DNA from: Pseudomonadota bacterium
GTDB taxonomy: Bacteria > Pseudomonadota > Gammaproteobacteria > Burkholderiales > Rhodocyclaceae
Direction: 5' to 3'
DNA: 64,000 nt
Assembly (NCBI GenBank): GCA_018261905.1
Contig: JAGTRU010000015.1
Coordinates: 35,915 to 99,914, forward strand
Every line of letters starts with the position of its first letter. The first letter of the stretch is position 1. Below the pieces are notes generated by a model, which did not search any database, was not told the DNA's origin, and saw only the letters and a list, made by a program, of their open reading frames with translations. Below, in pieces: positions 18,111 to 25,718 of this stretch. A program made the position numbers and the translations under genes.

Positions 18111-18446
18111 ATGTCTACATATAGCAAAGAAGAAGTCATTAGCCGTATCGAGAAGGTCCTGCGCTCAACGCTCGGGCTCGGTGCCGATGTCGAATTGCGT
18201 CCGGATGCCAACCTCCTCACCGAAATCGGCCTCGATTCGATTGAGGCTTTCGAGGCGGTAACGACCCTGCACGAGATTCTTGGGGTGCGCATTCCTGACG
18301 ACCTAGACCCGAAAATGGTGGCCAACATCAACGGCATGGCCGATTACATTTTCGACAAGTACGGCCCGGACGTCGTCGAAAAATTCATGACCACCGATAT
18401 CGAGCGCGCGATCGCCGAAATGCGGGCCGACGAGTCGCTGGACTAA
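18111..18446 (+). CDS. Acyl carrier protein
   Basis: This 111-residue ACP has the phosphopantetheine site IGLDSIEAFEAV near residue 43. It is longer than the usual 78-residue FAS ACP; an acidic C-terminal tail (TDIERAIAEMRADESLD) extends it. As first gene of the rightward operon, it is the likely carrier for the ketosynthase pair and a possible recipient from the FAAL. A stem-loop follows it (18469-18490), which could raise its expression relative to downstream genes. Confidence 0.93.
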   Translation: MSTYSKEEVISRIEKVLRSTLGLGADVELRPDANLLTEIGLDSIEAFEAVTTLHEILGVRIPDDLDPKMVANINGMADYIFDKYGPDVVEKFMTTDIERAIAEMRADESLD

Positions 18447-18468
18447 ACAAGCGCTGCTGAATTTTCAG

Positions 18469-18490
18469 GAAGCCGTCAGCCGACGGCTTC
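18469..18490 (+). terminator. Intercistronic stem-loop between ACP and dehydratase genes
   Basis: A perfect 9-bp stem GAAGCCGTC/GACGGCTTC with loop AGCC lies 23 bases after the ACP stop. There is no T-run, so it is more likely an attenuator or RNA-processing/stability element than a full terminator. Confidence 0.5.
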
Positions 18491-18519
18491 GGCCACAATT
18501 TCTGCTTGCGACTCGAAAA

Positions 18520-19014
18520 ATGCTATTGGCATACGAAGATATTCTTCAACTCATTCCACATCGGCCGCCCTTTCTGTTCGTCAAATCAGCCGAACTGATC
18601 GGTCCGCGCGAAATTCACGGCATCTGCGTCTGGGCTGCCGACAATCCCATTTTTGCCGGGCACTTTCCGCAACTGGCGATCGTTCCCGGGGTCTTGCTGG
18701 TCGAGGCGGCGGCGCAACTGGCCGGCGTTCATATTGTGCAAGCCGTTCGCAGCCCGGGCCGCGCCCAGGTGCTGGCCAAGGGCTACGAGATGGAGGATCC
18801 GGTCGGCGTGCTGACCCTGATCCGCAAGGCAAGCATCCACAAGCCGGTATTTCCGGGCGATGAGGTGTTCTATCGGGTCAGCCTTGATGCCCCGGTCGGA
18901 CCGATGATCAATGTCCGTTGCGAGGCGCTGGATGCGAGGCGCCAGCAGAAAGTTTTCAAATGCGAACTGGGTGTCGCGGTGGCCGAGCGCGCCCGCCTGC
19001 AGTCCACTATCTGA
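18520..19014 (+). CDS. FabZ/FabA-like 3-hydroxyacyl-ACP dehydratase
   Basis: This 164-residue hot-dog-fold protein has the FabZ N-terminus (LIPHRPPFLFV). Its active-site helix contains the catalytic His in FAGHFPQLAIVPG and the acid in LLVEAAAQLAG, both intact. It would dehydrate 3-hydroxyacyl-ACP to the trans-2-enoyl form in the chain-building cycle of this cluster. It is distinct from a housekeeping fabZ because it is embedded between the cluster ACP and ketosynthase genes. Confidence 0.9.
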   Translation: MLLAYEDILQLIPHRPPFLFVKSAELIGPREIHGICVWAADNPIFAGHFPQLAIVPGVLLVEAAAQLAGVHIVQAVRSPGRAQVLAKGYEMEDPVGVLTLIRKASIHKPVFPGDEVFYRVSLDAPVGPMINVRCEALDARRQQKVFKCELGVAVAERARLQSTI

Positions 19015-19023
19015 GGGGAAATC

Positions 19024-20256
19024 ATGTCCGAAAAACGAGTCGTCGTAACCGGGATGGGGGCGGTTTCATGTTTTGGTGCCGGTGTCGAGCGCCTCTGGCA
19101 AGGCCTGCTCGACAAGAAAAGCGGCATCCGCCCGGTGTCCTTCCTGGCGCCCGGCAGTTATCGTTCGACGCTGGGGGCGGAGGTGCCCTGGACAGCGCTG
19201 GCGGAACATGAAGATTGCGGTGGCGAACTGCAGACCCCGGAAGAAGCGACCCGCCTGGCCCTGATCGCCGCCAACGAGGCGATCGCCCAGGCCGGACTGG
19301 CCGGCCCCGCCATCGAGGCGGCCGGGTGTGTGCTCGGCACGCTGTGTTCAAGCTCGCGCGTCACTGCGGAATACATGCGGCAGTTCGCTCTCTCGGAGAT
19401 TGCCAGGGCGGATACGACGGATGCCGATGTGGCCATCGTTTCGCACCAGCTCAATCATGTCGTCGGGCGTTACCGGCTGCACGGTCCGGTCTCCATGGTG
19501 TCGACGGCCTGCTCGTCGTCGACCGACGCCATCGGCTACGCCGCCGATTTTATCCGGAGCGGTGACGCCGAGATCATGCTGTGCGGCGGGGCCGACATCA
19601 TTTCCGAGTTTGCCCATGCCGGGTTCTGTTCCGTCTTTTCGATCACGCGCGATGTCGCCCGGCCGTTCGACAAGTCGCGCACCGGCTTCTTCATCGGCGA
19701 AGGGGCTGGCATGCTCGTCCTCGAAAGCCTCGAACACGCCAGGGCGCGGCGGGCCAACATCTATGCCGAAGTGCTCGGCTATGGTCTGAGCAATGCCGCC
19801 TTTCACCTCACGGCAACCTCGGAAGACGGTAGCGGCGAGGCCCTGGCCGTCCGCCGGGCGCTGACCGAGGGCGGCATCGCTCCCGAGCAGGTTTCCTATC
19901 TGAATGCCCATGGCACGGCGACGCATCATAACGATTTGACCGAGGTCCAGGTTATTCGCTCGGTATTCGGCGCCGCGCCGAAGATTGCCATTTCATCGAT
20001 CAAGGCGAATATCGGTCATTGCATGGGGGCGGCCGGGGCGCTCGAGGCTATTGCCACCATCAAATGCATCGAGCATGGCTTCATCCCGCCGACCTTGAAC
20101 AGCAGCGGCGACGTCGATGAGGCACTGAATATCGTCATTGGCGACGGCCTGCACCTGCCGGTTAACTACGCGCTCTCCGAGTCTTTCGGCTTTGCCGGCG
20201 CCTGTTCGGCACTGCTCCTCGGGGCGCCCCACCTGATCGATCAGGCCTCGGTCTGA
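19024..20256 (+). CDS. Beta-ketoacyl-ACP synthase (KAS II-like, catalytic KS-alpha)
   Basis: This 410-residue condensing enzyme keeps the full catalytic triad: Cys in VSTACSSSTDA near residue 163, His in NAHGTATHHND near 300, and His in IKANIGHCMGAAGALE near 333. The C-terminal loop reads SFGFAG rather than the common SFGFGG. It extends the acyl chain with malonyl-ACP. The next gene encodes an inactive-looking homologue, so the two probably form a KS-alpha/KS-beta heterodimer. RBS GAGGGGAAA precedes the ATG. Confidence 0.93.
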   Translation: MSEKRVVVTGMGAVSCFGAGVERLWQGLLDKKSGIRPVSFLAPGSYRSTLGAEVPWTALAEHEDCGGELQTPEEATRLALIAANEAIAQAGLAGPAIEAAGCVLGTLCSSSRVTAEYMRQFALSEIARADTTDADVAIVSHQLNHVVGRYRLHGPVSMVSTACSSSTDAIGYAADFIRSGDAEIMLCGGADIISEFAHAGFCSVFSITRDVARPFDKSRTGFFIGEGAGMLVLESLEHARARRANIYAEVLGYGLSNAAFHLTATSEDGSGEALAVRRALTEGGIAPEQVSYLNAHGTATHHNDLTEVQVIRSVFGAAPKIAISSIKANIGHCMGAAGALEAIATIKCIEHGFIPPTLNSSGDVDEALNIVIGDGLHLPVNYALSESFGFAGACSALLLGAPHLIDQASV

Positions 20257-20283
20257 ATCACCAACCCAGCGAGTTAACCCACC

Positions 20284-21465
20284 ATGACCATTTCGCAAAG
20301 CCGGCCTGCCTTCCTCACCGGGATTGGCGCCATCACCCCTTTTGCCAACGGCTGGAGCCCTACCTTTCAGGCGGCCAGCGCCGGCCCGATCCGCTATGCG
20401 CCGTGGCCTGCCGATCTCGAACCACCGACGGCGAATGCGGCGCTTGGGCTGGTCAAGGACTATCCCAAGGAGAAGTATTTCACCGATCGCCAATTGCGCG
20501 TCATGGATAAGGCGATGACCCTGGCGTCGGTCGCCACCGGCTTTGCCTTTGAAGACGCCAAGATCGACGAAGCCTATCGCACCGAGGCGGGGGACGAAAT
20601 CGGCACCATCTTTACCTCGATGCGGGGCGAAGTCCCGTCGATCTATCGCTATTGTTCGCCGCTGATCGTCAGCAATGGCAAGTCCTTGCCCAATCCGGCG
20701 CATTTCCCGATGATCGCCCGCAATGTCGCCTGCGGTCAGGTCGCCTTGCGTTTTGGCCTGCGCGGCTGGAGCACGATGATCGCCTCGGGCGAATTGAGCA
20801 CCATGCATGCCCTGGGGCGCGCCGTCAGCCTGGTCGAAAGCGGCAAGGCGCCGATGATCGTGGTCGCCGCCTACGAAACGTTGTCGAAAATTTCCCTGCA
20901 TCACGCCCGGGTGTTCTGGCGCAAACACGGCATTTACGACCAATTGTTCCAGGATCCGCAATCGAATGCCGATGCGCTGATCGAAGGCGCCTGTGTTTTT
21001 GTCATCGAAAGCGAGGACAGCGCGCTGCGCCGTGGCGTGACGCCCTACGCGCGCTTCGGACGGGTCACCCAGGGGCAATTGCAGCAGCCGACGGCGCCGG
21101 CCTTCCGGGACATCGCCCGGCGCCATGCGGCGAAAAACGAGACGGATCGGATCGCCGCCAGTTTTCTCGTTTCCAGTCGCCAGAACTCTCCGGCCGAGAA
21201 CGAGCAGGCGATGCTCGCGGCACTCACCGAAAATGCCTCGCCGCTTAGCGAAATCCGCACCCGGCCGATCTTTGGCGATGGCGGTTCGCAGACGCCGATG
21301 TTCCAGGTCGCCTGTGCTGCGCAGATGCTCAAGGACGGCAAGCTGGCCGCCGGCTTGCTGGCTCCCGGCACGGCGCCGGCAGATGGCGTGCCGCCGTCCG
21401 GCGCTACCGTGACCCAGGTTGGCCTGCTCGGCGGCTACGGCTTGCTCTCGCTGGGGCGCGCCTGA
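20284..21465 (+). CDS. Ketosynthase-like protein lacking the catalytic triad (chain-length-factor-like)
   Basis: This 393-residue protein aligns with ketosynthases by its start (FLTGIGAITPFANGW), WSTMIASGELSTMHALGRA where the nucleophile loop lies, and a GLLGGYGLLSL tail. The nucleophile Cys position is Ile (STMIASG against STACSSS in the neighbour). The first His motif (NAHGT) is replaced by a SSRQNSPAEN region. The second (IGH) is replaced by GGSQTPMF. It therefore cannot condense alone and is best read as a KS-beta/chain-length-factor partner of the upstream ketosynthase. The assignment rests on motif loss plus adjacency. Confidence 0.8.
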   Translation: MTISQSRPAFLTGIGAITPFANGWSPTFQAASAGPIRYAPWPADLEPPTANAALGLVKDYPKEKYFTDRQLRVMDKAMTLASVATGFAFEDAKIDEAYRTEAGDEIGTIFTSMRGEVPSIYRYCSPLIVSNGKSLPNPAHFPMIARNVACGQVALRFGLRGWSTMIASGELSTMHALGRAVSLVESGKAPMIVVAAYETLSKISLHHARVFWRKHGIYDQLFQDPQSNADALIEGACVFVIESEDSALRRGVTPYARFGRVTQGQLQQPTAPAFRDIARRHAAKNETDRIAASFLVSSRQNSPAENEQAMLAALTENASPLSEIRTRPIFGDGGSQTPMFQVACAAQMLKDGKLAAGLLAPGTAPADGVPPSGATVTQVGLLGGYGLLSLGRA

Positions 21466-21568
21466 GCAATTCTTGTCCGGAAGTTTGTCCGCCGCCGGCC
21501 GAGCGGCTCCTGGCCATTCGCTGGCGGGGCGGCCGAATGACCGAGATTGCATATCCGAGGAAATTTCA

Positions 21569-22318
21569 ATGAAAAAAGCAGCCCTGATTACCGGCGCCAG
21601 CCGGGGTATCGGCCGAGCCATTGCCGGCGTGCTGGCAGAGAGCCTGCCGGTGGTGATCAATTATCGCAACGACGAATCGGCGGCGCTCGCCGTGCAGGCC
21701 GAGATTCGGGAAAAGGGGGGCGAAGCCCTCGTCATCCGGGCCGATGTCGCAGATTACGAACAGGTCCGCCGGATGTTCGACGAAATTCGGGCCGCCGATT
21801 ACTGGGTACATACCCTGGTCAATAACGCCGGCATCATCCGGGATCAGTTCGCCATCATGATGGGACTCGATGCCTGGCACGCCGTGATCAACTGCAACCT
21901 GAACGGCGCCTTCTACTGTGTCAGGGAGTCCGTGCAGACCATGATGGCCCGGCGGGCCGGCAATATCATCAATATCTCCTCGATCAGCGGTCTGCACGGC
22001 CAGGTCGGGCAGAGCAACTATGCCGCATCGAAGGCCGCATTGACCGGTTTGACCAAATCGCTGGCCAAGGAGCTGGGGCGTTTCAACGTGCGGGTCAATT
22101 GCGTCGCGCCGGGTTTCATCGAAACCGACATGGGGGCCGAACTGCTGAGCAACGAAAAAATGGCCAAATTGCTCGAACTGGCCCGCCAGGAACTCCTTCC
22201 CCTGCGCCGTTGGGGCAAGCCGGCCGATATTGCTGGCGTCGTCCAGTTCCTGGTGTCCAGCCAGGCGGCCTACATGACCGGGCAGGTGCTGGAAGTTGAT
22301 GGCGGGCTCTCCCTTTGA
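21569..22318 (+). CDS. FabG-like 3-oxoacyl-ACP reductase (SDR)
   Basis: This 249-residue short-chain dehydrogenase has the NADP fingerprint TGASRGIGRAI at residues 8-18, NNAG near residue 87, the Ser of the triad in NISSISG and YAASK near 152. It would reduce 3-ketoacyl-ACP made by the ketosynthase pair. I chose ATG 21569 with GAGGAAA upstream. About 100 bases precede it after the chain-length-factor-like gene. Its stop overlaps the next ATG as TGATG. Confidence 0.93.
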   Translation: MKKAALITGASRGIGRAIAGVLAESLPVVINYRNDESAALAVQAEIREKGGEALVIRADVADYEQVRRMFDEIRAADYWVHTLVNNAGIIRDQFAIMMGLDAWHAVINCNLNGAFYCVRESVQTMMARRAGNIINISSISGLHGQVGQSNYAASKAALTGLTKSLAKELGRFNVRVNCVAPGFIETDMGAELLSNEKMAKLLELARQELLPLRRWGKPADIAGVVQFLVSSQAAYMTGQVLEVDGGLSL

Positions 22319-24417
22319 TGGCCCATCTCGATCCCGCGCCACGCCTGCCCGAGGCCGATGGGCCGGGCGTCAACATCCTGCGCCGCTGTTTTTCCCCGAT
22401 CTCGATCAATGGTCTCGAACTCCGCAACCGGCTGCTCATGAGTTCGATGCACATGAATTTTGAAGGGGCCGATCAATATGAGCGCTTTGCCCGCTTTTAC
22501 CGCCTGCGCGCGGCCCATGGCCCGGCCTTGATGGTCACCGCCGGGTGCAGCCCGGATTATTTCGGCCAGGTCACTAGGGATGCTTTTCGTCTCGATAGCG
22601 ACGATCTGCTCGCCGAGCACCGGAAAATCGTTGCTGCCGTGCATGCCGCGGGCGACTCTAAACTCGTCCTGCAACTACTGCATTTCGGCCGGGAAGCATT
22701 TCACGGCAAACTGGTGGCGCCTTCCCCCTTGCGTCTCGAAGGCAACATCTTCACCCCCTACGAACTGAGCCATGAACAGATTCTCGCCACCATCGACGCC
22801 TACGGGGCGGCGGCGGCGCGGGCCGTGGCGGCCGGCTACGATGCCATCGAGCTGCTTTTCTCTCAGGGTTTCCTGATCCACCAGTTCCTGTCGGCCCATA
22901 CCAACCGGCGGACCGACCAATGGGGCGGCCCGTTCGCGCAGCGCCTGCGCTTCGCGACGGCGGTCGCGGCGGCCGTGCGCGGCGCGGTCGGGCCGGCTTT
23001 TCCGGTGATTTTCCGGATTCCCTGCCTCGACCTGGTTGCCGGCGGACTGAGTTTTGCCGAATCGCTGCAACTGGTCGATGCCCTGCAGGCCTATCAGATC
23101 GACCTCCTCAATATCAGTATCGGTTGGCACGAGTCGAACGTCCCGACCATCGCCAACGTCGTCCCGCCGGCCGGCTTCGCCGCCGTCGCCGCCCGGGTCA
23201 AGGCGGCCTTCCCGCATCTGCTGACCTGCGTCAGCAACCGGATCAACGATTTGCGCCATGCCGAAGAGCTGCTGATCGAAGGCGTCGCCGATATGGTGGC
23301 GATGGGCCGTCCTTTCCTGGCTGACCGGGCGATCGTCGCCAAATCGGCGGCCGGGCGTTTCGACGAAATCAATTACTGCATCGCTTGCAACCAGGATTGC
23401 CTGGATCAGGTTTTTGTCGGCAAAGTCGTCGGTTGCGCCGTCAATCCGGAATGCAGCAGCGCAACGGAAGGCGATCCGCTGCCGGCATTGGCCGGCGAAC
23501 CGGCCGTTGCCGTTGTCGGCGGCGGCCTTTCCGGCATGGCCTGCGCCCTGGTCTTGGCCCGGCGCGGGGCAAAAGTGACCCTCTTCGAAAGCGCTTGCCA
23601 GCTCGGCGGCCAACTCTTGCTGGCCGCCGCCATCCCCGGTAAGGCGGAGTTCATGCGGACTGTCCGTTATTACGCCGGACAGTTGCGCGCCAACGGCGTC
23701 GCGGTCCATCTCGATCACGAATTCGGCGAATCGGATCTGGGCCATGGAAATTGGCGGCATGTCATCCTCGCCAGCGGTACGCAACCGACGCCCTGGTCGC
23801 CGCCGAGCGGCGCGACGCAACGCATCGTCGGCTACCGCGAATTGCTCCACGACAATCTGCCGGTCGAATATCCGGTGCTCATTGTCGGGGGCGGCGGCGT
23901 TGCCTGCGATGCCGCCAAACTGCTGCTTTCCCGGCCCGACCGGGTGCGCGCCAGCGAGGACTACCTGGCCTATCACCAGGCCGAAAACCTGGTCGGAGCG
24001 CTGGGGGCGATGCCGGCGCCGACTGGCGATCGGTCGATCACCCTGCTGCAGCGGTCGACCAAGAAATTCGCCTACAAGATCGGCAACACGACGCGCTGGA
24101 TCGTCGTCGATGAATTGCAGCGGCATGGCGTCAAGTTCAAGCGCGGTGCGACGATCAAGGCCTGTCACGGAGATGCGGTGGTGATTAGCCTGGCCGATGG
24201 CAGCGAACAGAGCCTGCCGGCCAGGACCATCATCGTCGCCGTCGGCCAGCAGCCGGCGAGCGAGCCGCTGCAGGCGGCGCTGGCCAAGGCCAAAATCGAC
24301 TATTCGACCATCGGCGCGGCGCGCCCCGAACTTGGCAAGACAGGGGGGCGGGTAGTCGCCAGTATCTCGGCGTCGATTCGCAGCGGTTACGAGACCGGGC
24401 TCGCCTTGCGCCTCTGA
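22318..24417 (+). CDS. 2,4-dienoyl-CoA reductase-like flavoenzyme (OYE + 4Fe-4S + FAD/NAD domains)
   Basis: This 699-residue protein has the FadH plan. An FMN-binding old-yellow-enzyme barrel covers residues 20-340 (FSPISINGLELRNRLLMSS, SAHTNRRTDQWGG). A 4Fe-4S cysteine cluster follows near residue 350 (CIACNQDC then a spaced Cys in VGCAVNPEC). Then come FAD- and NAD(P)-binding halves (VAVVGGGLSGMACAL near 395, VLIVGGGGVACDAAKLL near 520). In beta-oxidation such enzymes reduce dienoyl-CoA; here, at the end of a synthesis operon, it may reduce a dienoyl or enoyl carrier intermediate. ATG 22318 overlaps the SDR stop. Confidence 0.88.
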   Translation: MAHLDPAPRLPEADGPGVNILRRCFSPISINGLELRNRLLMSSMHMNFEGADQYERFARFYRLRAAHGPALMVTAGCSPDYFGQVTRDAFRLDSDDLLAEHRKIVAAVHAAGDSKLVLQLLHFGREAFHGKLVAPSPLRLEGNIFTPYELSHEQILATIDAYGAAAARAVAAGYDAIELLFSQGFLIHQFLSAHTNRRTDQWGGPFAQRLRFATAVAAAVRGAVGPAFPVIFRIPCLDLVAGGLSFAESLQLVDALQAYQIDLLNISIGWHESNVPTIANVVPPAGFAAVAARVKAAFPHLLTCVSNRINDLRHAEELLIEGVADMVAMGRPFLADRAIVAKSAAGRFDEINYCIACNQDCLDQVFVGKVVGCAVNPECSSATEGDPLPALAGEPAVAVVGGGLSGMACALVLARRGAKVTLFESACQLGGQLLLAAAIPGKAEFMRTVRYYAGQLRANGVAVHLDHEFGESDLGHGNWRHVILASGTQPTPWSPPSGATQRIVGYRELLHDNLPVEYPVLIVGGGGVACDAAKLLLSRPDRVRASEDYLAYHQAENLVGALGAMPAPTGDRSITLLQRSTKKFAYKIGNTTRWIVVDELQRHGVKFKRGATIKACHGDAVVISLADGSEQSLPARTIIVAVGQQPASEPLQAALAKAKIDYSTIGAARPELGKTGGRVVASISASIRSGYETGLALRL

Positions 24418-24418
24418 C

Positions 24419-24451
24419 TCCCGCCGGGTTGCGCCAAGTCGTTCGGCGGGA
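24419..24451. terminator. Stem-loop between convergent operons
   Basis: An 8-bp perfect stem TCCCGCCG/CGGCGGGA with a 17-base loop sits right after the flavoenzyme stop and before the end of the convergent buf operon. There is no T-run; it may act as a weak bidirectional terminator. Confidence 0.4.
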
Positions 24452-24472
24452 AAGTCCGGGCGACAGTCCGGA

Positions 24473-24943
24473 CTAGCGCTGCTTGCCTCTTTGGGTCAGC
24501 CACCGGCCCAGCCCGGCGGCCAGCGAGTAGCGTCCCGTACCGTGAAAGACCAGCACCAGTAGCAGGCAGCCCCAGAGCACATGGTCCTGCCGGCCGAGGT
24601 CGGAAATGTCGGGGAAGGAAATGGCGGCCATCAGGTTGACCACGAACAGCCCGGCCGCCGCGAAACGTCCGCCCAGGCCGAGGACGAGCAGGATCGGCAG
24701 CGTAAATTCACCGGCAGCCCCCATGACGGCGGCCAAATGCGGCGGCAGCAGTGGCACCTGGTACACGTAGTCGAACAGATCAAGTGTCGCCGACCAGTCG
24801 GTAAGTTTCAGCCAGCCGGCGCGGAAGAAAATCTCGCCGAGATAGAGGCGCAGACCGAGATCGAAGAGCGGTGTTAACCAGTGGTCGAACAGCTCGCTGA
24901 GTGCCTTAGTCCAGCGACACAATGTCTGCAGATGTGCATTCAT
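24473..24943 (-). CDS. DoxX-family membrane protein of the bufferin operon (BufD)
   Basis: This 156-residue four-helix membrane protein has the DoxX motif LRLYLGEIFFRAGWLKLTD near residue 30, AAGEFTLPILLVLGL near 75 and a C-terminal helix pair. In bufferin (DUF2282-DUF692-DUF2063) operons a DoxX protein is the usual fourth member; its role is not well defined and may be redox or membrane related. ATG 24943 is 10 bases after the bufC stop. Confidence 0.88.
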   Translation of the reverse strand: MNAHLQTLCRWTKALSELFDHWLTPLFDLGLRLYLGEIFFRAGWLKLTDWSATLDLFDYVYQVPLLPPHLAAVMGAAGEFTLPILLVLGLGGRFAAAGLFVVNLMAAISFPDISDLGRQDHVLWGCLLLVLVFHGTGRYSLAAGLGRWLTQRGKQR

Positions 24944-24953
24944 GGTTTTCCCC

Positions 24954-25718
24954 TCAGTAGGCAAGGCGCAGCAGGCCGTTGCCGATGAAACGCTGCAAGG
25001 CGCCTTGCAGATCGAAATCCTCATCGTCGCTGATGGCCTGTTCGACAGCCTCGCCCAGGGTATTTGCCGCCTGCAGGGCGGCGAGTAGGGCCTGTTCGCC
25101 GGCGCCGAGGCGTTCGACCGCAATGCCGGCTGGACGGCGCTGGATCAAGGCGTTCTCGGGTTGCCTGAAATCGACTGCGAAGTCCCCGCCGTTGTCCGGC
25201 TGATTGACTTCCCAGATGCGCACGACCGGCCAGCGCGAAGCCAGGAGGGCGTGCGCCGGATCGAGCCGGAAGCGCAATTCGCCCCAGCTTTCCGGCGGCG
25301 CGGTGGCGAGCCGGGAAAGGTCCTGTGCCGGTGCATCCTCTGCGCCGTGGACTTGCAGGATGAGCCATTCCAGGCGGGCGACATCGGGCAGGTAGGGCAG
25401 GCTGGCGGCCGCTGCGTAGTCAGCGAGAAGAGCGGCGAACTGATCGCCATAGGCATTGAGGTCGCCGCTCCGGCTCGGATGGGACTCGGCGTAGCGCCGG
25501 CAGGCGGCGGCGAGAAATTCGCCGCCGACGATGTTTTCGCTGACCGGGTAGGTGGCTTGCACGGCGGCGGCCAGGTTGGCCAGCACGCTGCGCCGGTAGG
25601 CGGCGATGCCCTGCCTGGCGCGTTCCGGATCGCCGGCGCAATGGGCGAGCAGCTTGGCAGCATCGCCGGCGAACATGGCGGCGGCAAAGTCGGTCTGCAA
25701 TTCACGCAGCGCGGACAT
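24954..25718 (-). CDS. bufC: DUF2063 bufferin maturation partner (BufC)
   Basis: This 254-residue protein begins with the DUF2063/HvfC N-terminal domain (LRELQTDFAAAMFAGD, GIAAYRRSVLANLAAAVQATYPV) and a C-terminal DUF2063-like half with PYLPDVARLEWL. Family members pair with DUF692 MNIO enzymes and are thought to recruit or position the precursor peptide. It overlaps bufB by 17 bases, supporting coupled expression. Confidence 0.9.
   Translation of the reverse strand: MSALRELQTDFAAAMFAGDAAKLLAHCAGDPERARQGIAAYRRSVLANLAAAVQATYPVSENIVGGEFLAAACRRYAESHPSRSGDLNAYGDQFAALLADYAAAASLPYLPDVARLEWLILQVHGAEDAPAQDLSRLATAPPESWGELRFRLDPAHALLASRWPVVRIWEVNQPDNGGDFAVDFRQPENALIQRRPAGIAVERLGAGEQALLAALQAANTLGEAVEQAISDDEDFDLQGALQRFIGNGLLRLAY

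Larger units (their letters stand above)
7762..24417. other. Candidate biosynthetic and export gene cluster for an acylated metabolite
   Basis: Two divergent operons share a 435-base centre (17676-18110). Leftward: FAAL-carrier-condensation megaenzyme, GNAT, membrane fusion protein, ABC ATPase, permease, TolC, with overlapping or near-overlapping junctions except for a 70-base gap before the fusion protein. Rightward: ACP, dehydratase, ketosynthase, chain-length-factor-like ketosynthase, ketoreductase, dienoyl-reductase-like enzyme. Gene content and tight packing support one pathway; the product is unknown. Confidence 0.75.

Noticed and set aside
19993..21660. A 555-codon minus-strand frame opposite the ketosynthase genes
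   Set aside because: It runs antisense to two ketosynthase-fold proteins and has no motif of its own.
22675..24168. A 497-codon minus-strand frame opposite the dienoyl-reductase-like gene
   Set aside because: Shadow of a gene with clear OYE, 4Fe-4S and FAD motifs.
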